From an uncultured Nitrosomonadales bacterium (lineage in GTDB: Bacteria; Pseudomonadota; Gammaproteobacteria; Burkholderiales; Gallionellaceae): DNA of 5,204 bases. Under the pieces are notes generated by a model. It worked only from the letters and a program-made list of their open reading frames with translations. It was not told the origin of the DNA and searched no databases. The stretch spans positions 1 to 5,204 of the forward strand of contig CAIZNF010000112.1 in NCBI GenBank assembly GCA_903934275.1, read 5' to 3'. Position 1 is the stretch's first letter. Each line of letters opens with the position of its first letter. This document shows, in pieces, positions 1-5,138 of this stretch. A program made the translations under genes and the position numbers.

Positions 1-1
1 G

Positions 2-127
2 CGTATGGTGCTCAATCTGTTTCGCACCGATACGTCAAAGCGAAAAGTTGGCATCCCAACCAAACGTATCCTCGCGGCATCTTCGGATTCATACCGTGAA
101 GCATTGCTTGGTTTCGGGGAAATTTGA
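2..127 (+). CDS. Transposase C-terminal fragment (partial at the window edge)
   Basis: This frame is open from the left edge and encodes 41 residues before TGA at 125-127. The readable part includes NLFRTDTSKRKVGIPTKR and then a short tail ending in GFGEI. The pattern N-L-x-R-x-D-x-x-(K/R)-K-x-(G/S)-I-x-x-K-R resembles the extreme C-terminus of ISAs1-type DDE transposases (usual form NLLRxDxxxKxGIxxKR...AGWDxxYL). The aromatic part that usually follows (GWDxxYLL) is poorly kept here (AASSDSYREALL), so the copy may be divergent or decayed. None of the DDE catalytic residues lies inside the window, so activity cannot be judged. It runs in the same direction as the histidine kinase gene that starts 112 bp after its stop. 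Confidence 0.5.
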   Translation, partial: RMVLNLFRTDTSKRKVGIPTKRILAASSDSYREALLGFGEI

Positions 128-140
128 TGCGATTGCCCTG
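128..140. repeat. Probable terminal inverted repeat of the insertion sequence
   Basis: TGCGATTGCCCTG directly follows the transposase stop codon. Read from outside it begins CAGGGCAATCGCA, which fits the CAGGG start I associate with ISAs1-family ends. The matching left-end repeat is outside the window, so this is assigned from position and composition only. Confidence 0.4.
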
Positions 141-239
141 CACGTAAACGGCAGGCGGTGGAGTGTTTATATTAACCATGCAATAATGCTCAAAGTGTGC
201 AACTTCCCATAACACAGTTAATTTCGGACGGTTAAAAAC

Positions 240-929
240 ATGGACGACAACCAAAAAGAAGTGACTCCCGATATATCGGCTTTTCTTGCTTCGGCGATAC
301 ACGACATGAAAAACTCGATAAGTGTCTTGATCAAATTTTTGAATACCAGCATCACCGAACTCGATCCGGACGCGCAGCGGCGGGCTGCGCCGATGTTGTA
401 TGAAGCCCAGCGAGTCAACGACAATTTGATTCAAATGCTGGCGATTTACAAGGTTGGCAACCAATTTTACCCGTTCGACCTGACGGAGAATCCAATCGAT
501 GATTTTATCCAGGGAGTCGTCGAGCAGAATGAAAACCTTTTGGATTATCTCGGCATTGAATTGGTCACAGATTTCGATGAGGGGCTAACTTGGTATTTCG
601 ACCGCGAATTGGTTTCCGGCGTTATTTCGCACGCGTTGAGCAACGCATCGCGGTATAACAAGGGCAAGTTGAGGCTTTCCGCTAAGGAGGAAGACGGGGA
701 ATTGGTGATACGGGTTGAGGATAATGGCGGGGGCTTTCCCGCCAGCGTGATCGAGGCCGGAGATGCTGTAAAAAAAGGGGTAAATTTTTCCTCTGGCGGC
801 ACTGGGCTCGGGTTATATTTTTCTTCCATGGTGGCTAAGCTTCACAAAAATCGCGGCAAAATCGGCTCCATGTCGCTGGAGAATGGCGGAGAGTATGGCG
901 GTGGTTGCTTCATTCTGCGCCTTCCTTGA
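240..929 (+). CDS. Small soluble histidine kinase (DHp + HATPase_c)
   Basis: This is a 229-aa two-component sensor kinase expected to autophosphorylate and pass phosphate to a response regulator. Seen: an H-box with His21 in SAIHDMKNS, then a helical dimerisation region (about 15-72). A GHKL ATPase domain follows (about 80-229), with an N-box at Asn135 (HALSNASRYNKG), a G1 box DNGGG at 161-165 and a G2 box GGTGLGL at 186-192. There is no signal peptide, membrane segment, PAS, GAF or HAMP domain; only about 15 residues precede the H-box. The input must come from a partner protein or from the DHp region itself. ATG 240 is the first possible start because TAA at 219-221 closes the frame; GGACGG at 226-231 is a modest SD. 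AATAAT at 182-187 is one base from a -10 consensus but lacks a good -35. The REC-TPR gene downstream is the likely partner. I do not recognise a gene name. Confidence 0.9.
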   Translation: MDDNQKEVTPDISAFLASAIHDMKNSISVLIKFLNTSITELDPDAQRRAAPMLYEAQRVNDNLIQMLAIYKVGNQFYPFDLTENPIDDFIQGVVEQNENLLDYLGIELVTDFDEGLTWYFDRELVSGVISHALSNASRYNKGKLRLSAKEEDGELVIRVEDNGGGFPASVIEAGDAVKKGVNFSSGGTGLGLYFSSMVAKLHKNRGKIGSMSLENGGEYGGGCFILRLP

Positions 930-956
930 CGTGAAACTCGCGCGACGATTCATTTG

Positions 957-1050
957 CCCCCTCTCTCTCCGGGGGATAACTGGCGACTTGGCTGCCGTCT
1001 TTTGGCTATCTAGTCGGTGGTTAGTTGTCCAATCAGGGTCGGAGAGGGGG
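957..1050 (+). repeat. Long imperfect inverted repeat between kinase and regulator genes
   Basis: Three stacked complementary blocks are visible. CCCCCTCTC (957-965) pairs with GAGAGGGGG (1042-1050). GGATAACT (974-981) pairs with AGTTGTCC (1023-1030), with one G-T pair. CGACT (984-988) pairs with AGTCG (1012-1016), leaving a loop of about 23 nt. Transcribed from the kinase gene, this would fold into a long stem in the intercistronic mRNA. There is no T-run after it, so it is not a standard intrinsic terminator. It could be an RNA stability or attenuation element, or a small palindromic repeat that landed in the operon. The C/T-rich arm resembles the C-rich insert in rluA in composition only. 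Confidence 0.6.
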
Positions 1051-1082
1051 AAAGCGGGCATAGCGAGCTCCATTACCAGGGG

Positions 1083-1099
1083 TGGCATTTGCCATGCCA
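1083..1099 (+). other. Short hairpin upstream of the REC-TPR gene
   Basis: TGGCA at 1083-1087 and TGCCA at 1095-1099 are perfect inverted repeats around a 7-nt loop. An alternative pairing is TGGC with GCCA around ATTT (1083-1094). It ends 11 nt before the SD. It may be structural or chance; I see no T-tract or known motif. Confidence 0.25.
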
Positions 1100-1110
1100 G
1101 CTAGGTTGAA

Positions 1111-1115
1111 AAGGA
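1111..1115 (+). promoter_or_regulatory. Ribosome binding site of the REC-TPR gene
   Basis: AAGGA lies 7 nt before ATG 1123 and fixes that start. It is a clearly better SD than the one in front of the kinase gene. Confidence 0.7.
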
Positions 1116-1122
1116 AAATTTA

Positions 1123-2745
1123 ATGTACATCGCTTCAGATGCCAACGCCGTATTCGCGGGCAAAAGCTTTTTAATTATTGACGATTTTCAAGGCATGCGC
1201 TCTATGATGCGTGAAATGCTCAAAGTATTTAGCGTCAAGAATATCGATACAGCGGCCAACGGAAATGAAGCTCTTGTATTTTTGGAAAAAAATAAGTACG
1301 ACGTTGTGCTATGCGATTTCAATTTGGGCAATGGCAAGAATGGGCAACAAATACTCGAAGAGGCAAAACATCGCGACCTGATCGGTTTGTCGACAGCTTG
1401 GATTATTGTTACAGCCGAGAAGACTGCGGATATGGTTTTTGGCGCTGCCGAGTATATGCCTGACGACTACATCCTCAAACCGGTCAATGAGGCCACGATG
1501 AGAAGTAGGCTGGAAAAAGTGATCACCAAAAAAAGTATGTTTGTCGATATAGAAAAAGCGATGCGCGCCAAGAATCATGCCCGTGTTGTCTCACTTTGCG
1601 ACGCGGTGATGGCATCGAACAAAACCAACGCTACCGAGTTGCAGCGCATCAAGACCAGCACACTGCTGGCCACTGGTCAATACGACCAGGCCAAGCAGGT
1701 GTTCGAGCAGATACTTTCCATACGTGATATTCCTTGGGCCAAGGCCGGCCTGGGTAAAGCGGCCTTTTATAAAAAAGAGATGGACAGGGCACGGCAATTG
1801 TTTCGCGAAGTTATCAACCAGAACCCCGCATATCTGGAAGCGCATGACTGGCTTGCTAAATGCCACGAGGAGGCCGGAGAGCTGGAAGAGGCGCAGCGCG
1901 TGTTGGTGCGTTCTACAGAATTGTCGCCGCATTCGGTGCTACGCCAAAAAAACTTGGGAGAACTCGCGCATAAACGGGGCGATATGGATATCGCCGAGAA
2001 AGCTTTCCGGAAAACTATCAAATTGGGCGAATTTTCCGTTCACAAATCTCCTGCGGCCTATCTCGGTTTGGCTAAAGTATGCTCAAACAAAAATAACCCT
2101 GCCGAAGCATTGCAAATATTAAAAAATATTCACAAGGACTTTGAAAGCCCGGAAACAGCTTTGCACGCCAAAGTAGTGGAGGGGATGGTGTACCGTGATG
2201 CGGGCGATCATATCAACGCGGGGAAAATTTCCAAGGAGGTGGCCGAACTTGTCCGGTTGGAGGACAACAAAGGCAGCGCCAGCATCATGCTTGAAGCTGC
2301 ACATTTGTTCCTGGCAACGGGGAACAAGGAGGCGGCCGAAAGTCTGGCAAAAACCATTGTCCAGAACAACCACGAAAACACCGAATTACTGGCGCAGGTC
2401 AATGAAATGTATAGCCAGGCCGGCTTCCAGGATAAAGGGCAGGAACTCGTCAATAAATCGAAGCAGGAGGTTATTGAACTCAATAACCGGGGAGTGGTCC
2501 TAGCGAAGGAGGGCAAGCTGGATGAAGCCATCCGTTTGCTCAGCGATGCGCGCACCATGCTCCCGAACAATAAGCGGATTATGATCAACTTGATCAACAT
2601 GTCCATCCTGTCGATGCGGCAGAACGGAAGAAGTGACCACCTGATGCAGCTGTCAAGGGAATGCTTGGAACGCGTCGCCAAATTTGACCGGCAAGAGGAA
2701 TGGTGCGCACAAATACTGGTTGCGCTGGATGCCATTCCCGCGTAA
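1123..2745 (+). CDS. Response regulator with REC domain and TPR array
   Basis: This 540-aa protein has a receiver domain (about 12-135) and TPR-like helical hairpins over nearly all of the rest (about 140-535). REC residues seen: acidic pair Asp20-Asp21, phosphoacceptor Asp65 (VVLCDFNLG), Thr97 (IIVTAEK) and the invariant Lys119-Pro120 (DDYILKP), so it should be phosphorylatable. The C-terminal part shows repeated TPR signatures, for example the segments ATGQYDQAKQVFEQIL, EAGELEEAQRVLVRSTELSP, KRGDMDIAEKAFRKTIKL and KEGKLDEAIRLLSDARTMLP; I count roughly nine or ten units, some degenerate. There is no helix-turn-helix, GGDEF, EAL or other enzymatic output, so output is probably by protein binding. 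It follows the kinase gene by 193 bp on the same strand and is its likely target. Its stop codon lies inside the first CGCGTAACC repeat. No gene symbol recognised. Confidence 0.92.
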   Translation: MYIASDANAVFAGKSFLIIDDFQGMRSMMREMLKVFSVKNIDTAANGNEALVFLEKNKYDVVLCDFNLGNGKNGQQILEEAKHRDLIGLSTAWIIVTAEKTADMVFGAAEYMPDDYILKPVNEATMRSRLEKVITKKSMFVDIEKAMRAKNHARVVSLCDAVMASNKTNATELQRIKTSTLLATGQYDQAKQVFEQILSIRDIPWAKAGLGKAAFYKKEMDRARQLFREVINQNPAYLEAHDWLAKCHEEAGELEEAQRVLVRSTELSPHSVLRQKNLGELAHKRGDMDIAEKAFRKTIKLGEFSVHKSPAAYLGLAKVCSNKNNPAEALQILKNIHKDFESPETALHAKVVEGMVYRDAGDHINAGKISKEVAELVRLEDNKGSASIMLEAAHLFLATGNKEAAESLAKTIVQNNHENTELLAQVNEMYSQAGFQDKGQELVNKSKQEVIELNNRGVVLAKEGKLDEAIRLLSDARTMLPNNKRIMINLINMSILSMRQNGRSDHLMQLSRECLERVAKFDRQEEWCAQILVALDAIPA

Positions 2746-2847
2746 CCGGGCCAGCGTAGCGTTTTCAATTTCTTGGTTACGCGTGGTACGTCGAGTTAGC
2801 GGATTTTTCGCGTAACCCCACGGAAAATGTTTTCCGTTTTTGGTTAC
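2739..2847. repeat. Four alternately inverted CGCGTAACC repeats
   Basis: Copies seen: CGCGTAACC at 2739-2747 (overlapping the regulator's stop codon), its exact reverse complement GGTTACGCG at 2775-2783, CGCGTAACC at 2809-2817, and a shortened GGTTAC at 2842-2847. Start-to-start distances are 36, 34 and 33 bp, and orientation alternates strictly. Neighbouring copies can pair to form mutually exclusive hairpins. The cluster fills the gap between two convergent genes, which suggests a role in ending transcription from either side, or a set of regularly spaced protein-binding sites. Confidence 0.7.
2821..2841 (+). terminator. Probable rho-independent terminator after the REC-TPR gene
   Basis: CGGAAAATGTTTTCCG (2821-2836) is a perfect palindrome that can form a stem of 6-7 bp with a tiny loop. 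TTTTT follows at 2837-2841. It lies 75 bp after the regulator's stop and before the end of the convergent cyclase gene. The stem is A/T-rich at its top, so termination may be weak or may depend on the surrounding CGCGTAACC hairpins. On the - strand there is no U-tract after the stem. Confidence 0.6.
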
Positions 2848-2859
2848 AGCTTGCCTGGC

Positions 2860-3786
2860 TTAGGAATTATTTTCACGCTGAGCATGGTTCGATACAATCG
2901 AAAACTCGACAAGCTCGGCAGGATTTTCGGCATAAGATTGACCCATGCTGATTGAGCCAGACCCTTGCAAAATCATTTCATCGCGTGCAATGCGTACCAC
3001 ATTACCATCGCTGAAACGGATATAAGTCCCATTGGTGCTCTGGTCAACAATAAAGAATTTCCCAAAACGCAATTCAATTCGGGCATGTTGACGTGATGCG
3101 AAATTACTCTGCACGATAAAATCGCATGTGTCGCCGCGCCCCAAAACCACACTTCTGCGTTCCTTGTTAATCTTGATCGCACGGTCGCGATAACTCAAAG
3201 TCAACTCGTCGATATTCTCGGGAGACTTGCGAAATGCAGGCGTACCGATGCGGGTACTCAGCATGTCGTCCAACTCCCAGATAACAATAAAAATATCGAA
3301 TTGCTCCTGCTTGCCTTTGAACTCTGCGCGCATAACTTGGCGCGTCCTCTCGTGCAAAGTTGGCGGCAATGCATCCACCACCGCTTTTGAAGTCATAATC
3401 TGGCTTGCTCTGGCTGTCGCAGCGACACGCGCGGCAACATTGACGGTGTCACCAAACACATCACCGGACTCGCTGATTACATCGCCATAATGAAAGCCGA
3501 CGCGGATATGCAACTGCTGCCCACCCTCGGATTTGCCGTGTTCTACCGCATATTGCATCGCGCAAGCGGCGTTAAAAGCGGATTCGGCACTGGGGAAGGT
3601 ACACATGATTTCGTCGCCGATGGTCTTGATCAGAGCGCCCTGATAGACGGAGATTTCGCCAGACATTGTAGCGATACAACGAGCTATCAACCGGCGTGCC
3701 ATATTGTCCCCGAGATTATCGTAGAGCGCGGTGCTACCGCAAATATCGGCAAATAGTACAGCAAGTTTTTCTGTGTGTTGCGACAT
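2860..3786 (-). CDS. Class III adenylate cyclase with C-terminal FHA domain
   Basis: Predicted to convert ATP to cAMP in the cytoplasm. From ATG 3786 the protein is 308 aa. The cyclase domain (about 7-175) has metal-binding Asp14 (LFADICGST) and Asp58 (KTIGDEI). Lys54 and Asp109 (DVFGDTVNVAAR) form the pair typical of adenine rather than guanine selection; Asn116 and Arg120 are the transition-state residues. All the expected catalytic residues are present. An FHA domain follows (about 190-290) with GR at 216-217, SRQHA at 231-235 and STNGTY at 250-255, the usual phosphothreonine-binding positions. No membrane segment is seen. A GTG at 3864 would add 26 residues, but they show no domain character, and the cyclase fold begins right after MSQHTEK, so I prefer 3786 despite a weak SD. 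The gene lies downstream of rluA on the same strand and converges with the REC-TPR gene. Alternative: a c-di-nucleotide or cGMP role is unlikely given the Lys/Asp pair. Confidence 0.93.
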   Translation of the reverse strand: MSQHTEKLAVLFADICGSTALYDNLGDNMARRLIARCIATMSGEISVYQGALIKTIGDEIMCTFPSAESAFNAACAMQYAVEHGKSEGGQQLHIRVGFHYGDVISESGDVFGDTVNVAARVAATARASQIMTSKAVVDALPPTLHERTRQVMRAEFKGKQEQFDIFIVIWELDDMLSTRIGTPAFRKSPENIDELTLSYRDRAIKINKERRSVVLGRGDTCDFIVQSNFASRQHARIELRFGKFFIVDQSTNGTYIRFSDGNVVRIARDEMILQGSGSISMGQSYAENPAELVEFSIVSNHAQRENNS

Positions 3787-3911
3787 GACTGATGACTGTC
3801 CGGTAATTTGAATGTTGCCCCAATGCAGCTTACCCGAAGCGGGTTGTATTTTGCAGCATCCCACTAAATTATTCCAACCCTATTTCAGGGGCGCATAACC
3901 CGGCGTGGCGT

Positions 3912-3945
3912 GATTTATCGCACCGGCCAGCGCGATATGCAAATC
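3912..3945. repeat. Hairpin at the 3' end of rluA
   Basis: GATTT-ATCGC (3912-3921) is complementary to GCGAT (3932-3936) plus AAATC (3941-3945), with ATGC bulged between the right-hand blocks. It ends 2 bp from the rluA stop codon (3947-3949). There is no T-run on either side, so it may be an mRNA 3'-end or processing structure between rluA and the cyclase gene rather than a classic terminator. Confidence 0.4.
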
Positions 3946-3946
3946 G

Positions 3947-4708
3947 CTAAAACAGCGGATCACATGCCAGGGACAGCGGCCCCCCGCTGAGCGGATGTGC
4001 AAAACTCAACAGGCTGGCATGCAGCAGCAACCGCTCCGCCCTGCCGCCAGCCCCTCCCCCATACAACGCGTCGCCAAGAATAGGATGTCCGATAGCCGCC
4101 ATATGCACCCGCAACTGGTGAGTGCGTCCGGTCACCGGCTCCAGCTCCACACGGCTGCTATCGGCGTTCACGTCGTGCATGAGCGGGCGGTAGCGCGTAA
4201 GCGATGGCTTGCCCGACTCATAGTCAACCTTTTGTCGTGGGCGGTTTATCCAGTCGCAAACCAGCGGTAAATCAATCTCATCCCAGCATCCTTCCCTCAT
4301 TTTTTTTACCTCAACCTCATCCCAAAGTGAGGGTGTGTATTCGCCCCTTTGCTCTTTGGAGAAAGATTGGTAAGGGGGGGAGGGGGGTCTTTGAATATAT
4401 GCCGATTCCAATTTCCCTGCTACCACCGCCACATAGCGTTTTTGAACTGCGCGTTCGCGGAACATGCGCGAAAGAAGGCTCTGCATCTTTGCACCGCGCG
4501 CAAACAGCAGCAGACCGGAAGTCGCCATATCTAGGCGATGCACGACCAGCGCATCGGAAAACTCGGCCTGCACGCGACTCGCCGCGCAGTCCTGCTTGCC
4601 CGCCCCTCGCCCCGGCACGGCAAGCAGACCCGCGGGTTTATTCACCACAATGAGGTAGTCGTCGCGGTAGATGAGATCGAGACCGGATGGTGATACGCAG
4701 ATACCCAT
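3947..4708 (-). CDS. rluA: RluA pseudouridine synthase with an in-frame repeat insertion
   Basis: RluA isomerises uridine to pseudouridine; the E. coli enzyme acts on 23S rRNA position 746 and on position 32 of several tRNAs. Seen: N-terminal IYRDDYLIVVNKPAGLLAVPGR, catalytic loop HRLDMATSG with Asp60 in the 253-aa numbering, DLPLVCDWINRPRQKVDYE, and C-terminal GRTHQLRVHMAAIGHPILGD. The block around DLPLxCDWxNRPxQKV marks it as RluA rather than RluC or RluD. I chose ATG 4708 because homology begins about nine residues later; a TTG at 4816 would add 36 residues with no visible similarity. SD is weak in either case. The usual length is near 220 aa (E. coli 219); the excess of about 34 matches a roughly 40-residue insert (residues 103-142) between AGKLES and EIDLPL that replaces a few linker residues. 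The insert does not touch the known active-site motifs, so the enzyme may still work. Confidence 0.92.
   Translation of the reverse strand: MGICVSPSGLDLIYRDDYLIVVNKPAGLLAVPGRGAGKQDCAASRVQAEFSDALVVHRLDMATSGLLLFARGAKMQSLLSRMFRERAVQKRYVAVVAGKLESAYIQRPPSPPYQSFSKEQRGEYTPSLWDEVEVKKMREGCWDEIDLPLVCDWINRPRQKVDYESGKPSLTRYRPLMHDVNADSSRVELEPVTGRTHQLRVHMAAIGHPILGDALYGGGAGGRAERLLLHASLLSFAHPLSGGPLSLACDPLF
4283..4402 (-). repeat. Palindromic repeat element inserted in frame within rluA
   Basis: Read on the - strand, this 120-bp segment encodes residues running from AYIQRPPSPPYQSFSKEQ to MREGCW, between two blocks that are nearly adjacent in other RluA proteins. Its DNA differs from the rest of the gene. It has runs of six and seven C, the hairpin CTTTCTC-CAAA-GAGCAAAG, an inverted pair CCTCA/TGAGG, and A8. 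Such C-rich, hairpin-forming segments, with translations like PPSPP...SKEQRGE, are typical of dispersed intergenic repeats in proteobacteria. Calling it a transposed repeat is an inference; exact ends are uncertain by several bases. Confidence 0.65.
4374..4387. repeat. G7-A-G6 homopolymer tract inside rluA
   Basis: The + strand reads seven G, one A, six G (C6-T-C7 in the coding direction of rluA). It encodes the Pro/Ser-rich part of the insert. Runs of this length are prone to slipped-strand errors, and a one-base change would cut off the C-terminal half of RluA. Confidence 0.8.
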
Positions 4709-4837
4709 CACCACTTTACATTGACGTGATATCGATGGAGTGAGCAATCCGGTATTTTGAGCAACGGTAAAATCCCGCCAAACTAACTTGTCCGCTTCAG
4801 CCAAGCGCCTGTCCAATGTATAACATTCTGATCCAGT

Positions 4838-4888
4838 TCACTCCCATAAAGCTGCCGTACTGGCTGTTCGATCACGCATTTAGTCTCC
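4838..4888 (-). other. Possible short leader reading frame upstream of rluA
   Basis: On the - strand a good SD (GGAG, 4885-4888) precedes ATG 4879 by 5 nt. The frame encodes MRDRTASTAALWE and stops with TGA at 4838-4840. It is in the same frame as rluA, so the TGA is the only stop between this well-placed start and the RluA coding region. It may be a leader peptide, a 5' extension broken by a stop, or chance. Two overlapping short frames also exist: ATG 4847 (16 codons plus stop) and GTG 4875 (30 codons plus stop). Confidence 0.25.
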
Positions 4889-4891
4889 AAT

Positions 4892-4912
4892 ACATCAGTC
4901 AAATGATGTCAA
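4892..4912 (-). promoter_or_regulatory. Operator-like palindrome and -35-like box upstream of rluA
   Basis: ACATCA (4892-4897) and TGATGT (4904-4909) are perfect inverted repeats 6 bp apart. On the - strand a consensus -35 hexamer TTGACA (4907-4912) overlaps one half-site. I found no convincing -10 at 16-18 bp. On the + strand GTCAAA also recurs 10 bp apart (4898-4903 and 4908-4913). This could be a regulator site over the rluA promoter, but the evidence is only symmetry and one hexamer. Confidence 0.3.
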
Positions 4913-4947
4913 AACGTAACAAGAATTTTGGTACAAAGCCAAACAAC

Positions 4948-5008
4948 CGCAGGAGCGGACTCCAGTCCGCGATCCGTTAAATCGCGACTTGGAGGTAGCT
5001 CCTATGCG
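4948..5008. repeat. REPIN/BIME-like pair of inverted REP sequences
   Basis: The left unit contains the tight hairpin GCGGACT-CC-AGTCCGC (4955-4970). The two units face each other: CGCAGGAGC (4948-4956) pairs with GCTCC-TA-TGCG (4998-5008), and CGCGAT (4968-4973) pairs with ATCGCG (4981-4986). A (G/C)AGGAGCGG...CCGCGA core followed by an inverted copy is the layout of REP doublets common in Gamma- and Betaproteobacteria, which are mobilised by RAYT (TnpA-REP) transposases. No RAYT gene lies in the window. The right unit is degenerate (its GACTTGGAGGTAGC arm is imperfect). Confidence 0.75.
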
Positions 5009-5077
5009 ACACTTTTTGGTTCAGGCTCATCCAGCTTGGGGTGTTTCTGCGAAGTCACGCAGCGGCCAACGAATAGC

Positions 5078-5138
5078 GTTTATCTGCCGCCCTAGCCAAA
5101 CTTGTTTAACCCGCATCCCGTGTTGGCGGCAGATAAAC
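5078..5138. repeat. Perfect 14-bp inverted repeat with a 33-nt loop
   Basis: GTTTATCTGCCGCC (5078-5091) is exactly repeated in reverse complement as GGCGGCAGATAAAC (5125-5138). The pairing resumes outside with CCAAC (5066-5070) and GTTGG (5142-5146), after unpaired spacers of 7 and 3 nt. The stem would be very stable in single-stranded DNA or RNA. There is no T-run for termination. It could be a small palindromic mobile repeat or a folded recombination site; I do not recognise the family. Confidence 0.7.

Larger units (their letters stand above)
1..140 (+). mobile_element. 3' end of an insertion sequence, probably ISAs1 family
   Basis: The left edge of the window is the right-hand end of an insertion sequence. 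Seen: a reading frame open from the window edge encodes a transposase-like C-terminus and stops at 125-127. Just past it lies TGCGATTGCCCTG (128-140), whose reverse complement begins CAGGGCAATCGCA. From memory of the family, ISAs1/H-repeat elements carry terminal repeats beginning CAGGG close to the transposase stop. The boundary at 140 is therefore an inference, and the family assignment is moderate. The other end and the target duplication lie outside the window; any duplication would be the bases starting at 141 (CACGTAAACG). Confidence 0.5.

Noticed and set aside
12..464. 150-aa frame on the - strand across the IS end and the start of the kinase gene
   Set aside because: It is antisense to both the transposase tail and the kinase H-box region, has no recognisable motif, and the + strand genes are clear.
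957..1050. Intrinsic terminator after the kinase gene
   Set aside because: The stem is long and imperfect and is followed by GGGAAAGCGGG rather than a T-run.
813..1104. Frames on both strands covering the kinase 3' end and the gap (883-1104 + and 813-1088 -)
   Set aside because: They overlap conserved kinase sequence and the inverted repeat, and their translations show no family features.
2208..2768. 186-aa frame antisense to the REC-TPR gene
   Set aside because: Low-complexity Ser/Leu-rich shadow of the TPR coding strand; the TPR signatures on the + strand are unambiguous.
2739..2847. CRISPR-like array (short repeats about 34 bp apart)
   Set aside because: Only four short units in alternating orientation; CRISPR repeats are longer and direct.
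4204..4653. 149-aa + strand frame opposite rluA
   Set aside because: Antisense to the catalytic domain of RluA; Pro/Arg-rich composition comes from the C/G-rich insert and the coding bias of rluA.
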